This document shows positions 19,608-30,088 of a stretch of DNA of 64,000 bases, one piece after another. A program made the translations under genes and the position numbers. Position 1 is the stretch's first letter. The number at the start of each line of letters is the position of its first letter. The notes beneath the pieces are model-generated. The model saw only the letters and a list, made by a program, of their open reading frames with translations. It searched no databases and had not been told where the DNA came from. Origin of the DNA: Pyrenochaeta sp. MPI-SDFR-AT-0127 (Eukaryota; Ascomycota; Dothideomycetes; Pleosporales; Cucurbitariaceae); contig JAGTJM010000075.1 in assembly GCA_020747015.1 (NCBI GenBank), positions 62,001 to 126,000 of the forward strand, written 5' to 3'.

Positions 19608-22037
19608 CAGGGATGTACATAATCTTTTGAATCTGAATCATGCCCCCGATTCAGATTAATTGTGAATCGAACCCTGTGATTATGATTAGATTCGCAGATT
19701 CGCACGATTAATTGCCCTGTAGACTTACTATCTACTCTCCTGACGCTTTTGAAGCCTGAGACTCTGTAATCTCTCTCTCTGCTTGTTTTATCATTAACTC
19801 AACGTCCTCGTCCCATATGATATTACCTTCCTGCTTTAAGAATACGCCATGTGATAGCTTGCTCGCCAGCCAATTCTTCCAACACTCTAAATGCTCGATC
19901 GTACGAGCTGACAGCCTTGCTCTCTCCCGGCTTATTGTTCTCCGCGCGCCGCTGAACACTCTCTCCGCCTCAGCTGACATTGGTGGGATAGAGAAGATAT
20001 CGATTGCGAGACGTGATAGGTCGGGATAGGCGTGTCGTTGCCGTTGCTCGAGCCACCATTTGAGTGCGGAGTCGTCTCCGATAGAGAAGGGAGGAGCCTG
20101 AGGTGAAAGAGACGGTACTTGCGCTGCGGAGAAAGTATTTGCTGAATACAAACCTTGATAAAACGCTCGAATTCATCCCCTTCTTCGGCCTCATCCTGTA
20201 AATAGACTCTTCGCTTCCACCGCTGATGAGCTGAGAGCTCTTCTTGAGGTTTTGGCCCAGTAGATAAGGCTGTTTTGTAGTTACCCCAGAGCTTACGAGC
20301 CGCGTTGATCGCTGGGTCAATGTAGCTAGATTGATGAGCCCACTGAGACGTTAAATATCGCTCGCGGAGGCTTGGATGAAGAAGAAGAGCAGCTACATAG
20401 ACAGGAGCATCATCTGTAAGCTTGTAGTAGTCGTCAAATTTGTACCAGCTTGTCAGAAGACGCTCCATCATCACCCTATTACTCTTATATTGCTGCTTGG
20501 CCTCGTCGTAGTGCGTAAGAAGGAAGTCCATGCCACTAAGCACCTGATCTAGCGTAGAAGTATCCCATTCAGTATCCTTAGTGACCTCGTAGAAGGGTTC
20601 AAGGAAGTCGTGTAGCTCTTGTAGCTCCTGCCAGTGACTTGGAAGGAGATAGTCAAGTAGTAGAGAGGGCTCTGCTTTTATCCGTGTGTCAATAAAGTTG
20701 TTAATCTTGCCATGGAGACTAAGAGCGACGTGGATCATAAGATACCAGCTATTCCAGCGTGTCTTGTTGTCGCGAGGTATCATGCGGCCGGCTTGACGAA
20801 GGAAGGACTGATAGAGCTGATCTGACGACCTTATATAGATCACAAGGTTATGGAGCATCCCAATAGCGCCTAACTTACGCCACTCCGCCGCGCTGACCTG
20901 TCTTTCCAAATTGCCCTTAGTCTCATTCTTAGAGAGTAACGCAATCTGCCGAATAGCCTCCTCCGAGGCCTCTTTATCTTTGCCAAAGAGGAAGGCTTGT
21001 ACAGCGAGGTTGATGATGTGGCCATTGCAGCGTAGGCGGTGTTGTGTAGGGTTGAATTGAGGTATTAATTTTGCGATAGCTCGTAGCATTGTATCGCTGC
21101 TATAGGCATTGTCAAGCGTAAACCAGCCAATTCGATCCTTAACGCTGTATTGCTCAACAACGCTTATAAAGATCTCTGCTTGAGCCTCTCCACTGTGAGT
21201 GCCAGGCAGCTCTCTAAGCGAAAGTAGTGCCTTTTGGACCTTGCGCGTGCCTGCGTCTACGAAGTGAGCAACTATTGCTTGTAGGCTCTTATGATTTGGC
21301 GCACTCCAGAGGTCGACTGTGAAGTGTATAAGCGAGAGAGAAGCTTGTAGCCTCTTCATAATTGCCGACTGGTGGAGGCGGAAGGAATCGTCAAGTTGTT
21401 GGGGTACTAGAGATCGGCTTTGCATGACAATATCGACGGCCATATAGTTGATAGAGTAGATGAGGGTGTAGATCTCTGCCCAGTCAGGGATAGAGAGAGG
21501 GAGACCTCGACGCGCGATGAGCTGGATGAGAGCCTCGTTATAGGCTTCCTTGTTGATAGCGGCCTTCAGATGCTTCTCTTGCTCTATATTACGACCTTCT
21601 TCACGTGCCTTTTGCTTGCTAAAGAGGCCTTCAATAGAGCCCTCAACTGCAACCTTCTTCTCTGATGGCGGCGCAGCTATGCGGATACCGTGTGTGAGTA
21701 GGTGTTCCGAATTCGATTGTGGGCAGACTGCTTGAAGTTACACTTCTTGCAATAGAAGATTCTCTGCCTATGAGCATTTCTTGCCAGCTCATCCACGTGT
21801 GGATCCCGACTTTCTTCCCATAGATCAGTACAGACAATTATCCTAGCCTTACGCTTTTCAGTGTTAGTCGAAGGTTCTGCATAAGGAAGCTCGGAATCGT
21901 CTCGTAGGGCTTCGATATTAGAGGTTCTAAGCTTTGTAAGAGTGGCATTATCGTCTGAATCAATATTAATTATGCTAGGCTTATTAGAGGACATGGTGGT
22001 AGTGCTAAGGGTAGTAGCTAACTCGTGTATTTACCTG
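19608..22037 (-). mobile_element. hAT-type element G
   Basis: The left end reads CAGGGATGTACATAATC and the reverse complement of the proposed right end reads CAGGTAAATACACGAG, a weak terminal match. No 8-bp duplication is visible. A hAT transposase fills the interior on the minus strand. The left part has several copies of a GATTCAGATT/GAATCTGAATC-like motif, as subterminal hAT repeats often do. The right boundary is uncertain. Confidence 0.6.
19732..21994 (-). pseudogene. hAT transposase G, at least one frame break
   Basis: Three pieces lie in order. 21994-21677 encodes an N-terminus with a BED-like finger (FYCKKCNFKQ..HNRIRNTYSH). A long piece from about 21670 to about 20150 has RRGLPLSIPDWAE, FTVDLWSAPNHKSLQA and LDNAYSSD. 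20151-19732 encodes the hATC end (LKWWLEQRQRHAYPDLSRLA, then SAEAERVFSGARR). The first join (near 21680) and the last (near 20150) change frame. Short introns might explain one of them, but I could not find a pair of splice sites that keeps frame at 20150. The core is otherwise well kept, with few stops. Confidence 0.75.
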
Positions 22038-22143
22038 AGATGGACGCGTTTTGGTATTCTGCCGCGTTTTCTAACCAATCGGAAGCCTTAGCGGCTTACC
22101 GCCTATAGAGGCTCACCCGTCAACACCAACAAAACAGCCAATA

Positions 22144-22618
22144 CAGTCACATGAAAAAAGTTTCTTCCGCTAAGCGATTTTACACCAAAACTACCACTTT
22201 TCATACTAATATTACTCGCTATCTACATGTTTAACCCTTTTAAAAGTAATAATATCTATAAAACTTTACTAAAACTGTAGTTTAGTTAAGAGTAAAATTA
22301 AAAATAAAATTCTTTTACTATATAATATATATTTAAAGATAAGAAAGATTAATTTTCCTCGAATTTGTATGTAAAAAGCGACCTTTTCTACTTTTTTCTA
22401 CCTTTTTTCTAGAAATGACTATGCATACTATACTTATAAGTATATATTCTAATGTTTATAATTTTTAATAAAATAATAAGATATTATCTGTTTTACTTTT
22501 CAATTTTAATATATTTTAATGAAAATTTAAAGAGTTAGGGTTATCTTATAATTACTAACTTTTTAGTGTAGGTTGGTGGGGAAAAAACTTGGCGGAAGAA
22601 ACTTTATTCAAGTGACTG
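22144..22618. mobile_element. AT-rich Tc1/mariner-type MITE
   Basis: A 475-bp element has inverted ends (CAGTCACATGAAAAAAGTTT and, reversed, CAGTCACTTGAATAAAGTTT, both continuing TCTTCCGC) and TA on both sides (22142-22143, 22619-22620). The ends match those of element A at 1889-4596, so it is probably a deletion derivative mobilised by that family. The interior is extremely AT-rich with no open frame. Its right end forms the 3' end of the FtsJ-type gene. Confidence 0.88.
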
Positions 22619-23688
22619 TATTAACGCCTCGTCCACGATACTTTCAGTTCGAACACGGTTTTCCTCATACTCGGCATCGCTTCCAAACGTTGCTGTGTAC
22701 CACTCCTTCTTCCAGGTTGCTATAGCTGTAAGGAAACACAGGCTTTCAGGTTGCATCCGCTCAGCGACAACGTAGAACGACGATCTAATTGCGTGTTTCT
22801 TCCTTGGCTTGAACAGTCGGAGTGAGGAGAACTTGCTTAGGGTGTGCAATAATGCGACAGTATCCCAAGCGTCGAGTTTGTGTAGCAGCGCGACGATTGT
22901 ACCATCCTTCTTAACACGCTGCAGTGCTAGGACGAGCTGACTTGTCAGCAGCCGCCATGCTTCGCGTTTTTCACGATACTCCGCTCTGGAATGCATTCGA
23001 AGGACTTGCCCGTCACAGAAGATGAGGTCGAATGTTTTGCCATGGAATGGACGGTATGATAAGAAGTTGGTAGCGTCAGGGTGCTCCGATGGGATATTTG
23101 TAACATCCATCTCCGCCGATAGCATTGTGATATCCAGAAAAGAGACCTGAATCCGTGGGTCTCCTTGCCAACGAGGCAGCAGAATCTCATGACCGCCTTG
23201 CGAAACAGGTAAACTGATTCCATAGACCCTGGCATTGCAATTTACTTTCAGAATAGAAGCAGTGAAGCCGCCAGGTGCCATGCAGAGATCGAGGACAGAG
23301 AGATGTCTGTCAAGCGCGGACGCTGGTCGTAGAGCCGACGTAGTGTTGTGAAGTTCGTCACCGATTTGAAACATCATGTTGTAAAATATACGTTTGCCGG
23401 AGTCGTCTGCATGATCAGCACGGGAGCGCTGTGCTTTGAAGTGGTTGTCTCCTTGAGGATTCTCCCATCCCTGCCCAGAGATTCAGCGTCGATCGTGAAA
23501 TATTCAACAGTCCAGATATTGCGCAAACTTACCCTGCGTCTTAGATCCGTGAGCTCCCTAAACACAGCAACATTTTCCAGAAGGTACTCTTTGACGATTG
23601 CGTTCGGACTTCGGTTTGGCATCGTGTCCGGTGACAGTGTGCGATCCATATCGCCTGGGGTGTCGTTTTGAGGCATGTTGTTTGACAT
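22604..23688 (-). CDS. FtsJ/RrmJ-type RNA 2'-O-methyltransferase-like protein
   Basis: Exon 1 is 23688-23533 and exon 2 is 23470-22604, joined across a 62-bp intron (GTAAGT..CAG, phase 0). The joined protein is about 340 residues. The SAM-binding motif is LDLCMAPGGFTASIL, followed by LIFCDGQ and a lysine-bearing VALLHKLDAWD. These fit the K-D-K-E layout of FtsJ-like RNA ribose methyltransferases; a further acidic residue follows in FYVVAE. The last four residues (QSLE) and the TAA lie inside the end of the MITE at 22144-22618, so the native C-terminus has been lost or replaced. The RNA target is unknown. An upstream exon is not excluded, but the ATG at 23688 gives a sensible start. Confidence 0.8.
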
Positions 23689-24495
23689 TATTGTCGTCTT
23701 CGAACGGACCACCTCTAGATTTGCATGTAAGACAGTAAATCTGACGACGCGTTACTTTTCTCGTCCTTTGTCGGAAACCAAAAGCAAAATGAATATTGGA
23801 ATGCCCTGTCAATAAGTGAACACTACCCACCCGAAACGTGGGCATCTTGTGTGACGGACCGCACCACACCTTCTTTGAAGTTCCTTGCACTTCTCTGGAT
23901 CCACGTATTCGTTGGCTTGCATACTGCGTCTGACACTGTCCAATGAATTTGATGTCCTACATCCTATGATGAATCGGTCCATGCGTTCAAGGACAAAACG
24001 GGTGCCTCTCATTGGCGAAAGATGATGGTAAACAAATGGGACGTGCCGTTCCCACCGTGTGCCATTACCACCGTGGTTTTCTGATATTTGCGCCGCCACT
24101 GCGCTGAAACCCGAAATTTCCCTTAGCAATATGATACATCGACATCACCGATCTATTGGCTAGAACGCACATAACATCAATTAAACGGTGTCTGTTCCCC
24201 TTTTGCGCAGGTATCACTTCACACAGAGAGTAAATAGGTGATCAGCGGGGTAAGCGATAAGACTGGGCGGGCCTACACCTTGATGTGGGTGGCTGAAGCA
24301 GAACGCTAGTATGTATCAGTCAATTACGACAGCCACGCAGCGTAATATCCCAAAACGTAATAGCGTTGCTCCATGCAACGAGCTCCGTCAGCATGTGATC
24401 TGACGAGCCCAGTCCAGTTGTCTGCAATCCTCAACAGGATAATAGCAAGCAGCGGAACAGTATATCGATATCATAATAAAGTACATTAGCTTTAT
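23689..24495. other. Spacer, no gene recognised
   Basis: This is the presumed promoter side of the FtsJ-type gene. A minus-strand stretch near 23700-23780 reads CLTCKS and later HASKRH, but it overlaps the better-supported exon frame, so I do not call a finger. Confidence 0.35.
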
Positions 24496-24660
24496 GAGTT
24501 TGTTGAATCACGTTTAGAAAGCTTTGTTGGATACCAATTCACCCAGAAAGAGAGGCTTATCTGAGCACTCAAGTCTGCGGGACCAAAAGAGAATGACCAT
24601 GACGGAAATCGGGTGTTTGCTCGATTAGGAAAGCCATTGATTGAGCTCTATGCGTCATAA
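24496..24660 (+). pseudogene. RNase III-like domain fragment
   Basis: A plus-strand frame reads VESRLESFVGYQFTQKERL, a TGA, then ALKSAGPKENDHDGNRVFARLGKPLIEL. It aligns with the N-terminal RNase III-like segment of the gene at 39439-41404 (VEHVIGYTFQSKRSLL, AGAVEEDWDGNRKLAQFG). It has no start codon and ends where the pogo-type sequence begins, so it is a truncated relic of the same family. Confidence 0.65.
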
Positions 24661-24699
24661 ATGATGTTCTAGACTGGAGCGAGGGCCGATATGCAGCAA

Positions 24700-25591
24700 A
24701 AGCTGCAAAAAACTGGAGTCGTGGCCATCAATGATAAGAAGCCTATAGGTTCCAGCAGGCTTCGCATGCGTATCGAAGTGTTCAAGCCAGGAAAGCGCTA
24801 GATCATTATTAGTCCAGCCATTAGGCTAACTTCAATGACCCAGTCTCGTGGTAGATCCTTAGTGAACCAGGTTGAGATAAGAACCCTGCCTGCAAAGATG
24901 AGGAAGGGTGGGATAATGCGCCCCGTCAAGCCGACGCCTTGTACAAGGGTAACCCACTCGCGATCACCAGGCTGGAGCTTCTTTCTCTTCCCAGGCTTCT
25001 CTGAGCCTGTTACTACTGGCTGAGAAGTTATCTTACCCATCAGGAATCCAGAGTCGTCAAACTTATACATGTCCTCATCTATAATGCCGTACTTTGCCTT
25101 TATGTTCTGAACCAGCGTGAACCAGGGCTGTATAACCACTGGATCTTCGCAGGCGGCTCGCTGGCGATCATACGGACGGCAGTTGTCAACCCAGTTCTTG
25201 CCAACGACTAGCTTATAGCGACGTGTTGTTAGTCTATTAGCCATATCTCGTACGTCTGCCTTTGACGGGGGTATACCACGTAAATTTAGGTCAAGTATAC
25301 GCTGTACAATCGCCTCCTCTTCTAGTTTTGTCAAACCTTTTTTATTTGGCTCGCAGTCGCGTCGAGAGCGTTTTCCGTCGCGTCGTTCGCTGTACTGTTC
25401 TTCGAGGAACCTTGTACATTGCCTCAGCGTGTCATAGACTTTTAATTTGATTATTTTGGATATCAGAGATAGCAAGCTGTAGGTCAGCTTCAGTATAAGT
25501 TCTAAGAGCTTGGTGTTGTTGCGACATTAACGTGTTGTCGTAGCGCAGGCGTTTTGGCGGAGTTAGTGGGGCGCTCGGTTGGGAAACACGT
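24700..25591 (-). pseudogene. Fot1/pogo-type element H, truncated
   Basis: The right end starts (minus strand) ACGTGTTTCCCAACCGAGC at 25591. A transposase frame follows from about 25527 (MSQQHQALRTYTEADL), shifts near 25435, then is open to about 24810: KRSRRDCEPN, RILDLNLRGIPPS, FDDSGFLMG (Asp-Asp-Ser where relatives have Asp-Glu-Thr) and DREWVTLVQGVG. It shifts again near 24830 and ends after LLIIDGHDS. The catalytic half after that and the left end are missing. It abuts the RNase III-like fragment. Confidence 0.8.
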
Positions 25592-26045
25592 TGTGTATAT
25601 AATAATCCTCCTTTAGCACAAATATGAGGCTCTGGGCCGGCAAAACGCGTGGAGGCCGGATTGAGTTCACCGGTCAATATCGGCTGTAATTGGGTGGTTA
25701 AGCAGGTGGAAGCTCAACCCAAAAGACGTCACACTATACGAACATCACTGGTGCAATCAGGAATGAAAGGCTTTGTTTCGCGGGATCAGTGCGTCAGTGT
25801 TGGCATTACCCCGCACTTGGACCTCAGGCGAGGAGCTCCATCATCCCATGCTACTGCGGTGTACTTTGGCTGTTAGAAACGCTCAACTGTGCCATCACCA
25901 CTATCTCAATTTGGCGATAGCTCCCATTGCACCTGGTTTTCAGATCTGAATTTCGTCATGAATCGTCGTACTCCGTTTTTCTGATGAAGCCGAAGTGATT
26001 CAACTACTGCTTTAATCATTGAATCCAAGCGAACCGCTTCATCAA
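25592..26045. other. Upstream region of the Argonaute gene
   Basis: No gene is recognised. It should hold the Argonaute promoter and 5' untranslated region, but I see no clear TATA box. Confidence 0.4.
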
Positions 26046-29000
26046 ATGTCCGGAAATCCGCCTGGACGTGGGCGGGGGAGGGGGAGAGGCCGCGGTAATG
26101 AAGGGATACCCTTCCACCATAGAGGGGGTGGAACAGGCCCTCGCGGGAATTTTGGCGCACCACAAGGAGACAGAGGAAGAGGCCGTGGAGACTTTGGTGC
26201 CCCGCGAGGAGACCGAGGGAGAGGTCGTTGGGGTTATGGTGCACCACGAGGAGGGGGAAGAGGTCGCGGAGGACCACCTATGGAGGTTGAGGTCTTCAGG
26301 CAAGTCTAACGTGATGCATGATGCAGGTACCTCCCAATACTGATGAAGCGTACACTCGTAGGCAAGGCGATGGGCGGCTTCCAGTCCCTGATAAGGAAGT
26401 TGAGCGAATCGAAAACAGATCTGCAGTAGAAGCGAAGAAAAAGAAGCCCACCGAAACAAATCCGCAAAAGCCAGGTTATGGAACTGCTGGGCGGCAAGTT
26501 ATACTCTGGACTAATTACTTCAGCCTCTATTCACAGAAAGATCTGGAGCTCTATCGCTATAGTGTTGCTATTACAGCGGACAGTAAAGGTAGAGTGCCCG
26601 TAGGCAAGAAGGCCAAGAGAATTGTCCAGCTTCTCTTGGAAGAGCACTTCCTCCCTCACGGACACAACATCGCAACAGATTTCAAGTCAAACCTCATTTC
26701 TCGACATGAGGTTGAACTTGAAAAAGACGAGTATCTCGTCACTTATAGGCCAGAGAAAGAAGATAACCCAGCCCCAAACGCACCGCAGCACCGTTGTCGT
26801 GTCCAATTCACGGGGTCGCTGACGCTCTCCGAGTTAATCAACCACTTGACCTCAACGCAAGCCGGTTTAATGTTCGGTTCTCAAGAAGAAATCATCCAAG
26901 CCATGAACATCGTACTCGGTCACCATCCGAAAGCCCAACCTATGGTGGCAACGATCGGAGCGAACCGACACTTCGACATAAATGCTGGCGCGCAAGAGAG
27001 AATGAGCCTCGGCGCCGGCTTACAAGTGATTCGAGGGTTTTTCATGAGCGTCCGAGCCGCAACCGCCCGCGTCCTCGTCAATGTGCAAGTCAAGAACATG
27101 GCGTTCTATGAGGAAGGACCTCTTGATAAGGTCATGATGGCCTTCATGTCAGCCAATGGCCCCAATATGGTCAATCTACTCAAATTCGTAAAGAAACTGT
27201 CCATTGACGTGACTCATATCAAACGGACGAATAACCGAGGTCAGCGTATCCCCAGAATCAAGACAGTTCAGGGTTTCGCAACAAAAGATGATGGCCGCAC
27301 ACAGGCACATCCTCCAATAGTGTCAGGATTCGGCGCTGGCGCAAAGGAAGTACAATTCTTCCTAGATAACACCTCCGGTTCTTCCGCAAGCACATCTGCG
27401 TCTGCAGGAGGCGGAGGTGGAGGTGGAAAGAAGGGTAAGAAAGGCATCAAAGCCGGTCCGGCACCGCCATCTACCGGAAGGTATATCAGCGTCTTTGACT
27501 TTTTCAAAGAGAGTAAGCCTACGATGCATTTGGGAATACGTCACCATTGCTAATGGTACCAGCGTACAATATTGTAGTCAAGGACCCGACGTTACCGGCC
27601 ATCAATGTCGGAACCAAAGATAATCCTTCATACCTACCAGTCGATGTGTGCGACGTGAGAGTTGGGCAGCCTGCAGGGACAAAATTGAGCAGTTCGCAGA
27701 CGCAGCAAATGATTCGTTTTGCTGTACGGCGGCCTCTCCAGAACGCTCAATCCATTGTTACTTCTGGCGGCAGATTGCTGGGATTCGAACCAACGAATCC
27801 AACATTGGTGCGCACAATCTAACTTAAGATCAGCACACACTAACACCTACGTAGAATGCCTTTGATATCAACGTACCACCGAAACTGATCACTGTCCCTG
27901 GCCGAGTGTTGAACGTCCCGGCAGTCAAATATTCCGGGACGAACACGGCAGTACCGAGGTTTGGGAGCTGGAACATGCAATCAGTGAAGTTTGTCACAAA
28001 GTCAGATTTGCCCTCCTGGACATATCTACGCATTTCTTTTGGTGGACGTAGCTCATGGCGATCCGACCAAGATTTTATCTTCAAACTCAACGAATTGCAA
28101 GACAAACTCAGAGAGCTTGGAATATCGGTTAACGACTACATGCAAGGGATGCACATCTCTCCAAATACCCAACAAGTGGAGTCAGAGATCGACCACTGGA
28201 TCCATCGGTTTGCCATCAACCCGAACCGGCCGAAATTGATTCTGGTAATCATCCCGGACGGAGTGATGACTCCGGTCTACAACCGCGTAAAATACATGTG
28301 CGACGTGAAAGAAGGTATCCTGAATGTCTGTGTTCTTGAGTCGAAGTTTTCTAGAGCAAATGCGCAGTATCTGGCCAACGTTGGACTGAAATTCAATCTG
28401 AAACTAGGTGGTCGGAACCACTCGCTCGATCCTTCAAAATTAGGATTTATCGCACAAAGGAAAACCATGGTCGTCGGAATTGATGTCACTCATCCCTCTC
28501 CAGGGTCTTCATCGAAAGCTCCAAGTGTCGCTGGTATAGTCGCCTCAGTTGATGAGTGGCTGGGACAATGGCCAGCCGAAATCCGCATCCAGCCTGCTCG
28601 TCAAGAAATGGTTGATGGTTTGGAGGCAATGTTCAAGTCACGTCTTCTGCTCTGGAGGGACAGAAACAAAACGCTACCAGAAAACATTCTCGTGTACAGA
28701 GACGGCGTGTCAGAAGGTCAATACGACATTGTTTTAGACCAGGAACTCCCCTGTCTCCGTGCTGCATGCAAAACGGTATATTCTGCTCCGGATATCAAGG
28801 CTGGCAAGCCACGCATAACTATCATCATTGTTGGGAAGCGGCACAACACATGTTTCTACCCCACCAAAAAGGAAGAAGCGGATCGAGGAGGAAACCCAGT
28901 AAATGGCACCGTTGTTGATCGTGGCGTTACTGAAGCTCGCAACTGGGATTTTTTCCTCCAAGCGCACGCCGCGATCCAAGGCACCGCCCGACCGGCCCAT

Positions 29001-29330
29001 TACTATGTCATTTACGACCAAATCTTCCGAGACATCAAAGTACCAGCGCAATTCTCAACTGCTGCGGATGCCCTCGAGGATCTGACGCATAACATGTGTT
29101 ATCTCTTCGGAAGGGCAACCAAAGCTGTGAGTATCTGTCCTCCAGCGTACTATGCTGATCTGGTCTGTACGAGAGCTCGGTGTTACTTGAGTGGATTGTT
29201 TGATCCTTCGCCGTTATCAAGTCCCGATACGAGCTCGGTGGGAACGGGCTTCGGAGGTGCGTCTCAAACTCCAGACTCTAGCCTGGTGACAATTCACCCC
29301 AACGTGAAGAATGCTATGTTCTACGTGTAA
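26046..29330 (+). CDS. Argonaute, slicer motif present
   Basis: Four exons: 26046-26285, 26327-27512, 27563-27807 and 27855-29330; introns of 41, 50 and 47 bp each have a CTAAC/CTAAT-like branch. The joined protein is 1,048 residues, a normal length. Residues 1-80 are an Arg-Gly repeat region. Next come the N and L1 regions (ANRHFDINAGAQER), PAZ with a poly-Gly/Lys insertion near 455, MID (PRFGSWNMQSVKF) and PIWI (about 755-1010). PIWI shows GIDVTHPSPG, VYRDGVSEGQ and RPAHYYV, giving the first Asp, second Asp and His of the catalytic tetrad; a Glu is available in VDEWLG. It would bind small RNAs and cut or silence matching transcripts, as QDE-2-like proteins do. The first intron is short with a weak donor (GTTGAG), so that junction is the least certain. 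Confidence 0.93.
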
Positions 29331-30088
29331 AAGTTGCGGTCTGACTGTCTTGGCTGATGGAGTACGGGAGCAAATGAAGCTTCTGGACAAAAATTTGGGT
29401 TGGATAGAGCAATTGGATAAATTGTGTTTTCGTGCTTGTGCATTCTCCTCTTCCGAATGGTTAGGAACATTGCTCTGCCAACAGAAGGGGAGGATTGATA
29501 GTGTCGAACTGGGCCTTTGGATTAGCGCTCGGTTTTGGGGCTGTTTGCGATGCAAGGGATGTCATCCGCCTGAAATATCGGAAAGGGTAAAATTAGTGTG
29601 TTTCGCTGCCTAGGCAAACATGTGTCAATGAATGAATTTCTTTATCATCAAATATCTCACTACCCATTTCCTATCAAATTCTCGGTTGGCGGGCTTGAGG
29701 ATGTTGACATGCGAGGTAGCCTTGTGCGTGCCATTGGGTCGATGGTACCCATTTGTTCAATGGTCCAGGTGCGCATGGATTTGTTGTATTGCAAGGTAAG
29801 TTACATTTTATTTGCAATGCATATTGGTCATATTTGTTATAGGTAGATGTAGCCATTCCGCAGTTCGGTGGGTGGTTCTCTCTGTGTCAACGAATGAACT
29901 GTCCATCGCATAGGCGGGGTAGGTGCTTGCCCCCTTGCCTTGACAAGCACGTTTCAGCTCGAGAAGCCTGGATTGTTTCTTGCTCCCCTCAACACATTAT
30001 TTGGGCAAGCTTGTTGTCTATAAATCCTCGCTCCAAGATTACGCATGTGCACGCATATTGCCTCGCTGGGGCGAGAGATCACGCCAAA
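29331..30088. other. Spacer between Argonaute and helicase genes
   Basis: No gene is recognised in these 758 bp. A possible 5' untranslated intron exists (GTAAGT at 29797 to TATAG near 29842) but is unproven. Confidence 0.4.

Noticed and set aside
23558..23890. C2H2-like pattern on the minus strand (CLTCKS..HASKRH)
   Set aside because: It overlaps exon 1 of the FtsJ-type gene in another frame and lacks finger hydrophobics.
26068..26343. Frames over the Arg-Gly region
   Set aside because: Shadows of Argonaute exon 1.
27770..27800. GGTTCGAATCC on the minus strand, like a tRNA B box
   Set aside because: It lies in Argonaute coding sequence; no A box or cloverleaf is present.
29894..30088. Upstream extension of the helicase frame
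   Set aside because: No ATG with good context before 30089 and no family similarity; treated as 5' untranslated.
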